NCBI GenBank assembly: GCA_030522415.1
Contig: CM060125.1
Coordinates: 28,165,167 to 28,229,166 of the forward strand
Source of the DNA: Channallabes apus
Taxonomy: Eukaryota > Chordata > Actinopteri > Siluriformes > Clariidae
Reading direction: 5' to 3'
DNA: 64,000 nt
Shown one piece after another: positions 45,961-58,500 of this stretch (within the stretch, counting starts at the first letter, position 1; the number at the start of each line of letters is the position of its first letter). The translations under genes and the position numbers were made by a program. The notes under the pieces are model-generated. The model had not been told where the DNA came from. It was given only the letters and a program-made list of their open reading frames with translations, and did no database searches.

Positions 45961-46773
45961 ATGCATGGGCTTCTGTAAAATGTTTGCACCATTCAAATGT
46001 GATTGTTGCTTCCCAAGGAAATTCCAGATGAACAATATTGTTTGCTGTGGATTATAGTTTCACAGCAGTACTGTGCTCGAAGTCGTCTGTACAGTATATA
46101 TCAGTCAGTTTTACGCCCTTCAATCACCAGAAATTTCATCGCAAGTCCCGGTTTGACTCGAACGCCTCTCGTGTTTTTCATATTGCATATCTAATACCAG
46201 GTCTAGTGTGAATGCGGCTTGTTCAGCTGTGACTCGTTCACACAGCAAGCGAACACGACCTGTATATCCGCTAATGCTCTGGCTGCTAACGTCTGTCCGT
46301 TAGTTGGCTTACGAGGCGGTGCTGAGTTTAGGCATTGATGTCAAAAACCGTGACAATCGGCCACTGCATGTTCCTGTTCCACTTAGCATCAAACAATCGC
46401 TCATGATTATTTATAAGCCTTTTTTTATGTTAATTAGGCAAGGCAATTAACATTAACCAGAAATCAAATTCAGCATGCTCTGATAGTTTGCTCCCTGTTA
46501 CTTTATTGTAGATGGTGTTAGTGAAGTAATACACAGCGGCAGCACGTTAATCTGGATTTGAACTTCACACGGATTTAGTTGAGGTTTCTTATGCAGTAAA
46601 ATCACTACTAAAGGATAAACATGAGCAGCTCTGAGGCTGAGATAATGATTCTGGACTCCTGCCACTCAGCGAATCAGATTTAATGAACGAGCTCTGATTA
46701 GGCATGAGCAGGATTTTTTCCGAGCACTCGTCAGGTGGAGGTGCTGCGCCACGTTCTCCTCTCTTTTTTTTCC

Positions 46774-46821
<48 letters not shown>

Positions 46822-47900
46822 TTTTTTTTTTACCCATGAGATGTAAACACATACCGTATGCTATACAGCGTTTAAAAAAAGAATTCCGTTCATTCTTTTC
46901 AATTTATTTATTACAACACACGGTCATTCCTGTATTCTGTTGCTAATAGTTCAGCGGTAGTGACTGTTAAACCAATAGACCGTTTCACGATCTGCGGTAA
47001 TGCCTCAGGTTCGAAACTCAGCTGCTCATCCTTTGTCGGATAAAGACGTAAGCAGTAGTGTTTGTTTTTCCCCATTTCTCGCTTGAGTGTTTTTTACAGG
47101 CTTTTGCATAGCTCTTTAGCAGCACAAGAGTCGCCTTTCGAATGTCATCCACTTCTCTGAACACTCGAATTGTGACAGGTTTTGAAATTGCATTGTGTTT
47201 TGGAAACCATTTCACCTGAACGTTCACCTAGTCTGAGAATAGGAAAACAATTGATGCGCATAAGTAAATGAACCATAACCGTGGACATCGTCTATACTTA
47301 CCTGTGATTGTTTTTTTTAGCTTCAAAATGCCTCGAATTTTCTCTTCCTTTGTAGGATTACTGTATGGATGCAAATCAAAAGATGTCTGATGTTTCATGT
47401 CTAAGCAAAACTCAAAACATGACCGTCCAACCAATTAAGAACCACCATTTGCTGTACAGTAATAGCGTTAGCAGCGAATGGTGTGGTGTTGGCTGTCTTC
47501 CCTCACACTGTTCATGTTCCCACTCATCCCAGAATTTCAATGCCGGAGTTCTTTAGACCATACTGTACAAGAACACCAAGCCATCATGCGTTATCTATTA
47601 CTACTGTAAGTTCTAGTAAAAGGCTTTTATTAAACTCTTCATTGTTTTCCCAAATTTGTTTAGATTGTATCGTGAACGCCATTAAACAGAGGATGATTCA
47701 TCTTAACATTTGAACATGAAGATCACTTTGGACTGCATTGGAACAAACCGTTTGTCAGATTTAAAGCTACTTTGTGATACTGTCCAGTATTCCTTCACTT
47801 TAACTTATTTATCGATTATTATTTATTCATGGTCGAAGTTGAGACCTGCTTTCGGGTCTGTGTGCATGAAGTTCAGTGTCGGTGTGTTTCCGTCTACTGA
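45961..47900. other. intron stretch with a TA microsatellite
   Basis: Holds a (TA)n tract at about 46780-46816 followed by a T run. The rest is unique sequence with no supported feature. Confidence 0.5.
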
Positions 47901-47904
47901 CTTT

Positions 47905-48035
47905 CTGTAGCTGCCCGCAGCAAATTCAAAGCACTGATGCTTGCCTACAAAGCTAAAAACGTCCCGGTACCCACTTACCCCTCAGCTGTAATCACACCCC
48001 GCACCGTGTTCCCTCTGATCTTCCAGCACTGCTTG
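47905..48035 (+). repeat. LINE reverse-transcriptase C-terminal fragment
   Basis: A short frame reading RSKFKALMLAYKAKNVPVPTY resembles the region after the RT domain of fish LINEs (..FK.L.LAYKA..G.AP.YL...). It is followed by a decayed stretch and then another repeat. Confidence 0.5.
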
Positions 48036-48149
48036 ACTGGTCTCTGTCCCGCCCCCCATCTTTTACGGGGGTTAGTGTTAGTCTTTAAACCCAGTAGTAC
48101 CCAATGTAAGGATATATCTATTGATGAAAACGTATGGAAGAGCTCCTGC

Positions 48150-48355
48150 TGCTGTCCAAAGACATGCCGAGTAGGCTAATTGGAATTTTCAAATTCCCCA
48201 TGGTGTGCGAGTGAATGTGTTTGTGCTTATGTGAACCACGATGGATTATCACCCTGTCCAGGGCTAACACAGCCTCATTCCCTGAGTCCCCTGGGATAGG
48301 CTTTAGGCCTCCTATGACCCTGTACAGAATAAACGGTATAGAGAATGACTGCAGA
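48150..48355 (-). repeat. SINE-like dispersed repeat, reverse copy
   Basis: TCCAAAGACATGCCGAGTAGG, CTAATTGGAATTTTCAAATT, CACCCTGTCCAGGGCTAACAC and TCCCCTGGGATAGGCTTTAGG are the reverse complement of the family at 18919-19243. It ends with CCTGTACAGAATAAACGGTA. Confidence 0.75.
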
Positions 48356-48359
48356 AGTT

Positions 48360-50195
48360 AAGACAAAAAAATTGGTTATTGATGGCGCAGTGTTTATAAA
48401 TAGTTAAAACATTTTCAGCTAAAAATAATGTAAACTGATCAGCTTTAGTGTAATCAGAGATGATGTTTTACATTGAAGGCCACGTACTGTACATGACTGT
48501 CTTTCTGTACAGCTGAACTCTCTGTCTAACATATAAATACAAAGAACTAACATTTTGTAAGGTCGAATATCTTACGGTAAGTTATATTTACAGTAAACTA
48601 TCATGTGGATTGGCTCTTGCTGAGTGACAAGTAAAGGGACCACTTTCAGGGCAAAAAAAGCGCTATATTATTCTGAAAAAACTGTTGGTAATTTGGCACA
48701 AAACTACTTGTAACATCCCTTCTACTCCATATATGGATTTAATTTATGGCACAGATTTAACTACTAAAGGACTGGCAAAGTTTTAATAAATTCTATAGAG
48801 CCAGTTTTGCGTGATGCTGTGACAATCAACTGGACAGACATGCAGATATACAGACAGACAGCATTTTTGTGAGACTGGTTTTGACCAATGTACAGAAAAA
48901 ATATATATTTTTTATTATTTATATAGATATCAGATTTCTATAGATGGATCGGAATCAATTAAGCATCAATCTATCAATCTTTTTGTTAAATAACAGAATT
49001 AGTTAATGTCAAGGGACTTCTACAAGTGCATAAAAGAAATCGCTACCGACTCATGACCAAATCCCCAGCACGTTTTCTGATCATTTCTAACAAATTAGGG
49101 ACGTTTCTTCTCTCTTATATTCTCTCCTCCCATCTTCATGTCCTCGCCTCCTCGCCATCGCCTCAGCAGATCCATCACAGGGACACTGAACCCGAGGATG
49201 TGGCATCACACCGTGACAGCGGCCAACCGACCGCCTCACGGTTCAGATGGCAGATTAAAAACGGGAGCGCACACACTCGCACGTGCGCGCACACACTCAC
49301 CGGCGCTGCCCTCAGAGTGATGCTGATGAATGATTTTGCTAGTCGCTCTCACCAGGCTGTACGGTGTCTATATGCCATGTGTGTGGAGGCTGTATGTAGC
49401 GTGTTCCCGCTGGGAAGTGGGATTGAGAGCCTGTCACTTTGGGTGAGCCGTCACTTTTCATATCCAGCCATCTGCGTTCAGAGCGAACCTGCTGGGGCTC
49501 CCATTTATTTGAAGAAAAGGAAAACACCACCTTGAAAGACATCAAGGATGCTTATAGGAAATTATATGTGCGACGTGTTCAATGGTCCTGGTGCCGCTAA
49601 TTTAAGATGGATTTCAAATCACACGTTTTTAAAAGCTTCTAGATGTTCGAGACATTCATGGTTTGTGAACACAGCCATGCTGAAGAGGTTTCCTTTGTTG
49701 AAAAGTCTGACGATTCCTTATAGTGCTCCATCACAGCAGAATTAGTAACGCTGCTATTGAAACTTACTCCATCGCAGAGCTCCCGCTCACTCGTTCACCC
49801 GTAATTTAGTGCTTTAATCTGAAATTATAGTGCAGGATCTTCTGCTTCTGCAGGCCTGAGGCTTTAATTATATATCAAACACTGTCATTTAGATTGGATT
49901 AGCAACAAATAGGAAAAATGAATAATGTGGATTAGTAATACGAGATGTGATATTTTAAGGCATGAATCATATCAAACTGATTTACGAAGTGAAACTGCAT
50001 GGTGTAAAAGAATAATTCAACACTGATGACCATCGCTAGGTTTAATATTGAAATAAGAACATTCCCATACACATAGAATGTGATGAGAACTGGGACTAAA
50101 CAGCTGTGCAGCCAAAAAAAAAAAACCACTTGTTAGTAAGAAAAATATTTATATCTTGAATTTGCTACGAAGCATAAAAATTGGACTTTGGATAA
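48360..50195. other. intron stretch with a GC-richer block
   Basis: A denser, CpG-containing block lies at 49135-49500. It carries an open stretch on the + strand (49026-49535) with no recognisable domain. No splice sites clearly bracket a neuregulin-like exon. Confidence 0.4.
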
Positions 50196-50199
50196 TTAG

Positions 50200-50535
50200 A
50201 GAAGGACATGTGACCTGACTAGTCCAGATTGACCCTATTCCAGGGTGATGGGCGTGTCATGGTAAGAAGGGAAGCACATGAAGCGATGCACCCATCATGC
50301 ATAATGTCCTCTGTACAAGCCTCTGGAGACAGTGTTATGATCTGCGGTTACTTCAGTCACTCAGGTTGAGACTCACTAATGTTATCTGGCAATAAAATGA
50401 AGTCAGCTGACCACCTGAACGTACTGATTGACCAGGTTATCACGTCTAAGGAGTTTTTCTTCCGTGATGGCACGGCCATATTCCAGGACTGTGAAAGAGT
50501 GCTTCTGGGAGCGTGAAGAATGATTCTCGCGCATG
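50200..50535 (+). pseudogene. Tc1-type transposase remnant
   Basis: The translation in the frame around 50280-50500 contains HHASCIMSSVQASGDSVMI, then stops, then KSADHLNVLIDQVI and FRDGTAIFQDCE. In Tc1 transposases this is the stretch from the ..GGGSVM.WG.. turn to the second catalytic aspartate (..FQQDN..). That aspartate is retained (FQDCE) but displaced. Very decayed. Confidence 0.55.
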
Positions 50536-50739
50536 AGTAGGACACGACACTGTAAACCAAGTTAACCTACTGTTTTCAACTTCAGAAATTTTTTTTGCAT
50601 TAACATCCATTAACGAGACTAGCATCCAATGATACAGTATGCCTACTGTATACAGAGTAATGCCTTTTATATAGCTGTCCACTCTAGTGACCATTATGCA
50701 TTAGAAATGTATATATATAATTAATGATATTAGTTCAGG

Positions 50740-50880
50740 CCCTGCTGTCGGGGGGGTTGCCACTCCCCATACTGTACTACTCAGACACTGCATGCAGTGC
50801 CAGTCCCAAGCTTGGTAAGAAAAATGGGACGGTTGCGTCAGGAAGGGCAACTAGCGTAAAGTCAGCCGAAAAAAAGTTTA
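50740..50880 (+). repeat. dispersed LINE-3'-end-like repeat, copy 1
   Basis: CACTGCATGCAGTGCCAGTC, CCAAGCTTGGTAAGAAAAATG and GGACGGTTGCGTCAGGAAGG followed by GGCAACTAGCGTAAA belong to a fish-wide repeat usually found at LINE 3' ends. It matches the copy at 59560-59700. The LINE family cannot be named with certainty. Confidence 0.6.
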
Positions 50881-50889
50881 GCGATGTAA

Positions 50890-52857
50890 CAGAATATACA
50901 GTACAGTATACTGTATAAGTGAATATTCCTATCATGCAGATTGCTGAGACATGGCTTTCTAAAAACTTTACATGCCACTACATATACAAAGGGCACTGCT
51001 CATTATTAAAATGTATAAAATGTATAAATAGGAATGTGCAGGAGTATTACTAAGACCTGTTATAAACTGGAGCGATGTAGCTGAGCATGAGAAACTGTCA
51101 GAGCCAGCATTCACACAGTTCCAGTTTATCCCCGTCCTCTTTTATATAAAATATCTCAGAATACCCGATGATATTTTAAGTGCTAAACAGATATACTGTA
51201 CCGGTTTTGGGTTGGACGCCGAAATGACATCATGACAGAAAACAGACTCCGCCTAAGCAGTTAGTAGATCCCAGCAGTGTCAAAGGAAATGGACTCTTCC
51301 TCAAATCTGGCACTTAAAGAGCTAGTGAGTGGCGGAAGCTGGTGAGTCAATCATTAAGAGCAGAGTTCATTTCCATCTCTGACTGGCAGGTCCTGAACCA
51401 CAGACCTGCACGGTGAAGCATTTAGATGCAATCTGTTTGTCCATTTGTGAATGTTAAGTAGTTCAATCCCAATAAGTGAGAAGTCCATAAATGAGCAGAA
51501 TCAACGTACAGTTCCAGATTAAATAGGGGTTCTTTTGAATGGTTAAATTCATTGCTTTTTAAAACCTTTTACACTGAAGCTTTACAGAGAAAATTAAAGA
51601 GTTCACCCAAGCCAACAACCCTTAAAATGGGAGCTATTATGCAAATTTGACCTGTAATCATTTTTAGACATTCAGTTGCATCTCCAGTGTGTGTGTGTGT
51701 GTGTGCGCACAAAGAAAAAAGATTACGAGAAAAAAATATTTCTTGTTTTTCATTTTTCAGTTTTTTTAAACAAGCCAATTAGATTGAAAAGATCATGCCC
51801 CTCCCCCAGCTTGTTGCTAATTTGCATAGACAGTGAAATGGTGCATTTGGAGGAGGAGTGAATATGAAGGAATATTGTAAGTATGGAAAAAAATGCATTG
51901 ACAAGGATTTTAGTTGGAGCATGAAAAAACACTCTTTTGAAGGAGCTCTGAGAACTATGTTCACATACAGTAAAAAGATGGGACCTTTAACGGTTTTTAT
52001 TTTTTCATTTTGAATTTTTTCCTGAGCATGTACGACTTTTCAAGTTTTAAGCGAAGCTAGTCGCGGTGCGCTAACCGAGTGTGTCGAGATGGTTGTATCT
52101 TAAAAGGTCATATGGATCGGCACTGATAACCAAAAATATGAAGACTAAAGTTACGGAAAATAGAAATAGAAAGATTTCCGATCACAGGATGATCACATGT
52201 TTCTCAAGTTACATCAGTATTGATTTTCATTAACCTTTTCTTTGTAGTCAACTGGCTCAATATTTCTGGACGTTGTTATCCCAGTCTGGACAGTTACTGT
52301 AGGACCACCAAGTCGTCGTCACATCTACTGTATGATGAATATTGCCGTCCCTTTATGTGTGTGACCAATGGATATTTTAAAGGTTACTTTATATAATTAT
52401 ATATAATTTCGAAGCGTGCATGCTTGCATTATGTTTTGTTTATGCAGACTTTTTTGTTTAGCAGAAAGTTATATAATGCCATTACAGAATCAAAACCAAA
52501 TTATTGTAATTAGACAGAACATGCACATACTTTATGATCTCCAAAAATCCTGGAGGATGATAATACAATAAAAATAATAATTAATAATACAATAACCATA
52601 GATGTATCAAACAAAAGAAAAAAGGGTGAGCTAACAATTTTTCAAACATCCGACAGGCCAAAAAAAAGAAAAGAAGCAAAACCACCTCCACTGGCCGTGT
52701 TCTGCTGTGCCGCTGTTCTGCTTGTGAGTGATGTTTGACATTTCAAGAACATTTTAGAGTTTTGCTAAATAAGATTCGAGACGGAGCAGCCACTGTGTTT
52801 AAGGCTTCTTTGGCTTCAGTATAGAAAAAAAAATCACAATGGAGTCTGTCTCACCCC

Positions 52858-52888
<31 letters not shown>

Positions 52889-53190
52889 ACCTTTCTTTCC
52901 TGAGCCTGCTACAAACAAAAAATACTGTATATTCCTGTTAAATCAAAAATGTCACTATTAAGACATACTGTTGAATTGTAAATGAGACTTTTGAATAATT
53001 TAAGGCTTTTCTCTCTTTTTTTTTTTTTTTTCTTTTCTTTTTGTGGACATGTATGGTGAATGCAAATTCAAACAGAACATAAAAATGTCAAGAAGTCAAA
53101 GCTGAAATTGGTTGTTCAACTGGCAGGGAATGAAGATTATTTTAATGCTCGATTAGCTTGCACTTCACTCAGCGTCATCTTAACTAGCCG
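50890..53190. other. intron stretch with simple repeats
   Basis: A (C)n(CA)n tract lies at 52854-52890 and a GT run at about 51688-51706. No exon or transposon end was recognised. Confidence 0.5.
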
Positions 53191-53762
53191 TTGTTATGCA
53201 AATTTTCTATAGCAATAAGCACTGCTTTCTTTTTAGCGAGAGAAATACAGTACAAGAGTCTTCTCCTTCCCCTCCAGTGGAGAGCCTCGGCGTATCAGTA
53301 GCACCACGATCAATATCCTTCTCTCCTGGATGGATGCAGCAGCTAAAAGGAAAATTGGCTCGTGTGCTGATGGAACAGTAACATCTCTGTGTCTCGTTCT
53401 TATCTTGGTGACAGCAGGGAGGGCTGAGGGACTTCAAAAAAGACACGTAGAGAGAGAGAGAGAGAGAGAGCGGGGGAAAAAAAAGAGATCTTTTATTTAT
53501 GAAGACAAATGCCAACAGTCCGGCACAGCCAGTCCTGATGGCAGATGTCAGTGAGACCGGTACCAAGGAGCAGCGTTTTCTCTGCTGGAGATTGGTTCTC
53601 AACCCACGCATGCGAATTAAGCCACAGGCTAGTCATCAACACTCTGATCACCACCACTTACAGGGTCTGACCTCCTACCCTGCGTTCATGCGTCCGCCTT
53701 TCACTCTCGCATTCTTGCTTCATTTTTACAGCTCTGGGCATCAAATGCTTGCTTCTTTACAC

Positions 53763-54215
53763 AAGGGGCGTTCAAGTCAATCCAAGACTTTTTTTTTTGA
53801 TTGTGCAGAACAACAGCACACAGTTCTAACGCGGTTAAAATCGTCCTTTATCTCTCTATATAATCCGCTGCTACACTAATGCGCTTATCCTAGTGTTTCA
53901 CTAGTGCTTGAACACCATCAAGGTAGAAACTCAGTACGCCAGAGATATGATCAGACTACCTGCTTGACGTCCGAAATGCCGGCCTCCCAGGAACTCTTTT
54001 ATTGACCCAAATGGTTTGAAGTGAAGTCAGGACTGTACGGAGGATGTGGCAATATAACTCCCAGCCGAGTTCTTGTGATGTGCAAGGGGTATTGGTGAAT
54101 GATTGTGTGTTCAGATCCCACAGACAGATGTGTGTTGGCAAGTTGGCGACGTCAACTTGCGAAGTCTGTGCAACCAAGTTTAGGGAAGGAGTCTCCAGTT
54201 TCACTGCTTTGTATG
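53763..54215 (-). pseudogene. mariner remnant 4, reverse
   Basis: Begins with GGGGCGTTCAAGTCAATCC, a mariner-like terminal sequence. It continues with TTTCACTAGTGCTTGAACACC and CCGGCCTCCCAGGAACTC, the reverse of the KEFLGGR-coding region, and TGGCAATATAACTCCCAGCC. Stops interrupt every frame. It shares its left part with remnant 3. Confidence 0.75.
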
Positions 54216-54258
54216 GGATAGTTTTTAAATTTTTTTTATTTTTGTAAGCTGTATTTTA

Positions 54259-54448
54259 CATTTAGGCATTTGGCAGACGCTCTTATCCAGAGCGACTTAC
54301 ATTTTTATCTCATTACACATCTGAGCAGTTGAGGGTTAAGGGCCTTGCTCAAGGGCCCAACAGTGGCAACTTGGTGGTTGTGGGGTTTGAACCTGGGATC
54401 TTCCGAACCGTAGTCCAATGCCTTAACCACTGAGCTACCCCTGGACCC
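54259..54448 (-). mobile_element. tRNA-derived SINE, full copy, reverse
   Basis: Reverse complement of the SINE at 5609-5792, with only a handful of differences over about 185 bp. The box B-like GGTTTGAACC (54384-54393) and box A (AACCACTGAGCTACCCC) are intact. TATTTTA flanks it on both sides (54252-54258 and 54449-54455), a likely 7-bp target duplication. Confidence 0.92.
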
Positions 54449-54459
54449 TATTTTAACCT

Positions 54460-55540
54460 CATTTTATAGCTGCCTAGTTTATAGCTGCTATAATGCGAGA
54501 TATATTAGGAAGAAAATTGTATTGTGAAAGTTCAGCATTATTAAAAGTAACTATTAATGTATAATTATGTCCAATATATAATGCATTCTAATAGGTTTCA
54601 TATTTACTCGTATAACAAGAAGAGTGTACAATTTTTCCCACCACTGAGCGCTGGGCCACTTCTGCTGTTTTTCTTCAGTCCATTCCATCATTTCTGTTTT
54701 TCCCAAATAGACAACATGCCATGCTTGAAAGCTCTGCACAAATTTTGGACACCTCGTACCCCGTGCACACAGGTGTGACTCAGAGGTCCTCTGCGAACTG
54801 AATTCACCTTATTTTTCCTTTTAAAGTTACAACTTTCCGAGTTCTCTTATAGCACTTTGTGTTTCACCTCAATTTGACCTGAAGAGAAAGTTAAGGTTAA
54901 GGGCGCGTGAGAGACCGAGACAGAGATCTACTTTGAGATGAAGCGGATGGAAAAGCGATGTGCCGGCTTCCACGGGTCATTGGAAGTCCTCTCACCCTCA
55001 TTAGTGTGCCGAGACCCTTCATGAAGCCAGTTTCGTACACCCATTAACCTGTGCTGAGACAGAGGCATCCTGACTCCCGGGTACCTGCCTCACTCTAAGC
55101 CTTTAACAAACTTCAGGAAATTCATCGGGGAGTAGTCGGGGAGGGTGATGTATGATCTGGAAAGTGTACTGCCAGTTACTGGTTCATTGCGACAGAAAGA
55201 TGTGCGTGTGCACAAGAGCCTAAAACTTAAATGAGGAAATGAAGTGCATCAGCACTTTAACGTCATCAGTAAGGAATGATTTATATCTATAGTCAGTTGT
55301 AAAATGAGTAATGAAGCATTAAGGGTTGCATGACCGTGCATTTAAACAGGCGTGTGTGGATGTGGGTGCATGTGTGTGGACTGGTGCAAAAACCCATTTC
55401 ATAAACCAATGCACAGGTGTGCGTGCATGTGCAACATGATACTTCATAAACCTTAGCGATATGATTACCTTCAAAATGTGTGTCTTACAAGAAAACTTCT
55501 CTAATTGAAAAGTAAAAGTAAAATTTAATGCATTTACCCG
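54460..55540. other. intron stretch without recognisable elements
   Basis: Unique sequence, somewhat GC-richer around 54900-55150, without repeats or exons that I can support. Confidence 0.5.
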
Positions 55541-55544
55541 AAAT

Positions 55545-56168
55545 ACACAATAATCTCCTTGGAACAGTTGATATTGAGATGTATATCTGCTACTTCTGCT
55601 CTGTTAAGCTTCATAACGGCTCTAATCTGAGGTGCTGTTTGTTACTTGGCGATTAACACTTTCATCGTGGAGTTTGATGGGTTTTGCATTCGACAATACT
55701 GTTCTTGCAGTAACTTGTCAGTATTTGACAGTTTGACAGTCAAATGCAAAACCCATCAAACTCCATGATGAAACTGTCTCTCATGAAGACCTTCCCAGGA
55801 AAGCAAGAACAAGACTGACCTCTGCCCCAGAGGAGACGTTCATTTTAGAGTCACCATCCTCAGAAATCACCAATTAACAAACTGCACCTCAAATTAGAAC
55901 CGTGTTAGAAGTGTTCCAGAACAGCTGACCTTCATGTCTTAAAATACCAACTGACTGTTTTTACTGTTATTTGATTATCTAATGCTATCTAATGTATTTT
56001 TTACATTCTAAAAGAATAATGGAATTTTTTTTTAAAACAATGAAACACATATAGCAAGATTCAAGATACAAATAAAGAACCTTGAATCTTGAATCTTGCT
56101 GTATGTTTCATTGTTTTAAAAAAAATTCCATTATTCTTTTAGAATGTAAAAAATACATCCAAACTTTT
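55545..56168. mobile_element. Tc1-derived head-to-head palindrome with large foldback
   Basis: Left part (55566-55690) is minus-oriented and right part (55743-55930) plus-oriented N-terminal Tc1 transposase sequence. The two meet at 29-bp inverted arms (55662-55690 and 55743-55771, one mismatch). A second, stronger foldback has arms at 55993-56067 and 56086-56156 around an 18-base loop and ends in CCAAACTTTTGAC. The arms are terminal repeats of the Tc1 family whose left end also occurs at 56953. It looks like two inverted copies joined and mostly deleted. Confidence 0.8.
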
Positions 56169-56952
56169 GACGTATACGATAATTACCCTGTCCAGATGTG
56201 TACAGAGACAGGGTGTGTAACTTTAGCGTGACACAACTTCCTAATTATAAAGTGTTAGAAGGCATGAAGAACGGGGAGAACTAGAAACTACAGTGGTTAC
56301 AAAATCGGAGCATCGTATTTAACGTCGCCGCCGCATTACGGCATGTGCATTTGCTGGCTTTTACCACTGAGTGGCGCTATATAACTACAGACTGATGCCT
56401 CATGCCTTAGTTCATTCTCTGATAAGTGACGAAGTAAGCCTGTTATAATAATAACTTGGTGTTATTTGATCTTATTGGTTTAGAAATTTATATTTAAATA
56501 AATAGTAAACTTGGCCGATTTCGTTATAATTTTATAACAGAGCTCGTTCCTAAGTCTAATTTGTTTGTAAGTCCAACAAACAGTGTCTAGGTACTAGCAT
56601 ACTAACATAATGGGCTATAGACAGTATAAAACTAACGTTGGTTATTCATGTTAAAAGAATTGAGCAATGTCTGGCATCTTTTCATCTTGCTCCATTTTTG
56701 AAAGTTTTCGTTTTTTCCCCCCACCATTATTGCTTGGTGCTGCTTATGAGTACCAGCTACTGTACATACTCCACCACAAGCACTCGCAGAGGATGCACGG
56801 TCATTACATACAACTTCCGCAATTGAACATAATGTAACATTTTTCTTGTTTTTGAAAAACGGAGCACTTTTTCATGTTTTGCATGAGTATTATTCTTGCG
56901 TCACACGCCCTGCCTCTGTAACTCTTCTGTACAGGGTAATTACTGTCCCAGT

Positions 56953-57095
56953 CAAAAGTTTGGACACAAGTTCGGATTTATTTTTTACATTCTAGAACAA
57001 TAATGGATTTTTCTTTTTAAAAACAATGAAATAACACGTATAGCATTAAGTAATCAAATAATAACAGTAAATCAAGGTAACGTAACTCTAATGTT
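56953..57095 (+). repeat. isolated Tc1 terminal repeat
   Basis: CAGTCAAAAGTTTGGACACA (56953-56972) begins a Tc1-type end. It continues TTTTTTACATTCTAGAACAA and AAACAATGAAATAACACGTA, the same terminal family as the arms at 55993-56156. No transposase follows. Confidence 0.7.
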
Positions 57096-57099
57096 TGTA

Positions 57100-58465
57100 T
57101 CTAAGGGACTTAATGTACAAAATAAGCAAACGAACCAAATCATGGTAAGAAAGATGGTACTGTACAGGTGAAGATGTTGGGATAACAAAACTAAACCTTG
57201 TGACGTGAGCTTGAAAAAAATCTTGGCTGACTAGCAACATTTTGACTGTAATAACGGCATGAAAAATTTAATATTCAGAGATGTACTCATTCAGAGAAAC
57301 CAGAATTTAACAGTACTCTGATGTAACCTAGAATTACAGCAGGTCACGTAGGTGAACAAGTTTAAAGCAAACACTTAATATCGCAGGAGCGTGAAATATT
57401 ATACTACATAAACCTCAAAGCTGTGGAGGAAATCAACCAGCGGTTACGGCTGTATTTTCGGGGGGGGGGGGGGAAGAGAATGTTACTGTATTTGCCACCT
57501 GACTTGGTGAACCATCCTTGCCAAAGACATGCATTTGAACGAATCATGCCCTTTTATTTCTCTTGGGTTAAAGCATATTCAGTGCCATGACAGAAGACTG
57601 TATAGATGGTGCGACTTAATTAGGGCCGTTTAAGGAAAAGCAGTTTTATTGCAAAATTATGTGATGAAGTCGTGCTAGGCTTCCTGCAATCAAGTAGTGT
57701 GACAGTGACCACGCTTTGGTATAGCTATAATCATCGGCACGGACAGTGGCCGTTTGTCCTTAGTGAAGCGGAATTAACCTGTCTGGAGAACGGTAATAGA
57801 CAGAGAGAGAGAGAGCGAGAGAGAGATGAGCTCTCAGGGAGTGGGATGCACCTCTTCTACCGTGACTGTGCAACTGAAATGGCATTGCCTCTGCAGCAGA
57901 CTCTGTGTGTGTGTGGGAGAGAGAGAGAGTGTGTGGGGTGCACAAGGGAAGGGCACACAATGATGGGTGGATGTAGAGGATGGCAGAACTCTCCCTGTGG
58001 CCAAGCTTTGCTGATAATGGTTTGAAACACGATATCAAGCCCGCTGTATGAAATGGAGGAATAAGAAGACCCGGGCCTTAATGCTGACAGAATCAAATGT
58101 GCTGCAAGCTGTGCTTGTGTGTGTGTGTGTGTGTGTGTGTATGGGTGTGGTTGTATAGCTGCTGCACTCCACACCCTCACAGCCGGCCACAGTGTCATGA
58201 AGCAGTACCTTTTACTCCCCTCGATTTGGTGGAAGAGTGTGTTGGTTCGAATGAGCAGTGACTCCACCTCCTGACCTTTGCAATTAGACAAATGAGACGA
58301 TGACTCATGAATATGCATGAAGTCCAAATGATGGCTTGGGTGCGTAATCACTAATCAGGTGTGACATTCAGTGTGTTGTGTAATCAACAGAGGGAATGAC
58401 TGGCTCAGTGTAAAGGAATGTGAGATGTACAGTATACGTAGTAAGAGTGTGTTTTTCCGAGTGAC

Positions 58466-58500
<35 letters not shown>

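Noticed and set aside
49026..49535. 169-codon + strand frame in the intron
   Set aside because: No recognisable domain, mixed composition, no convincing splice sites; kept only as a GC-richer block.
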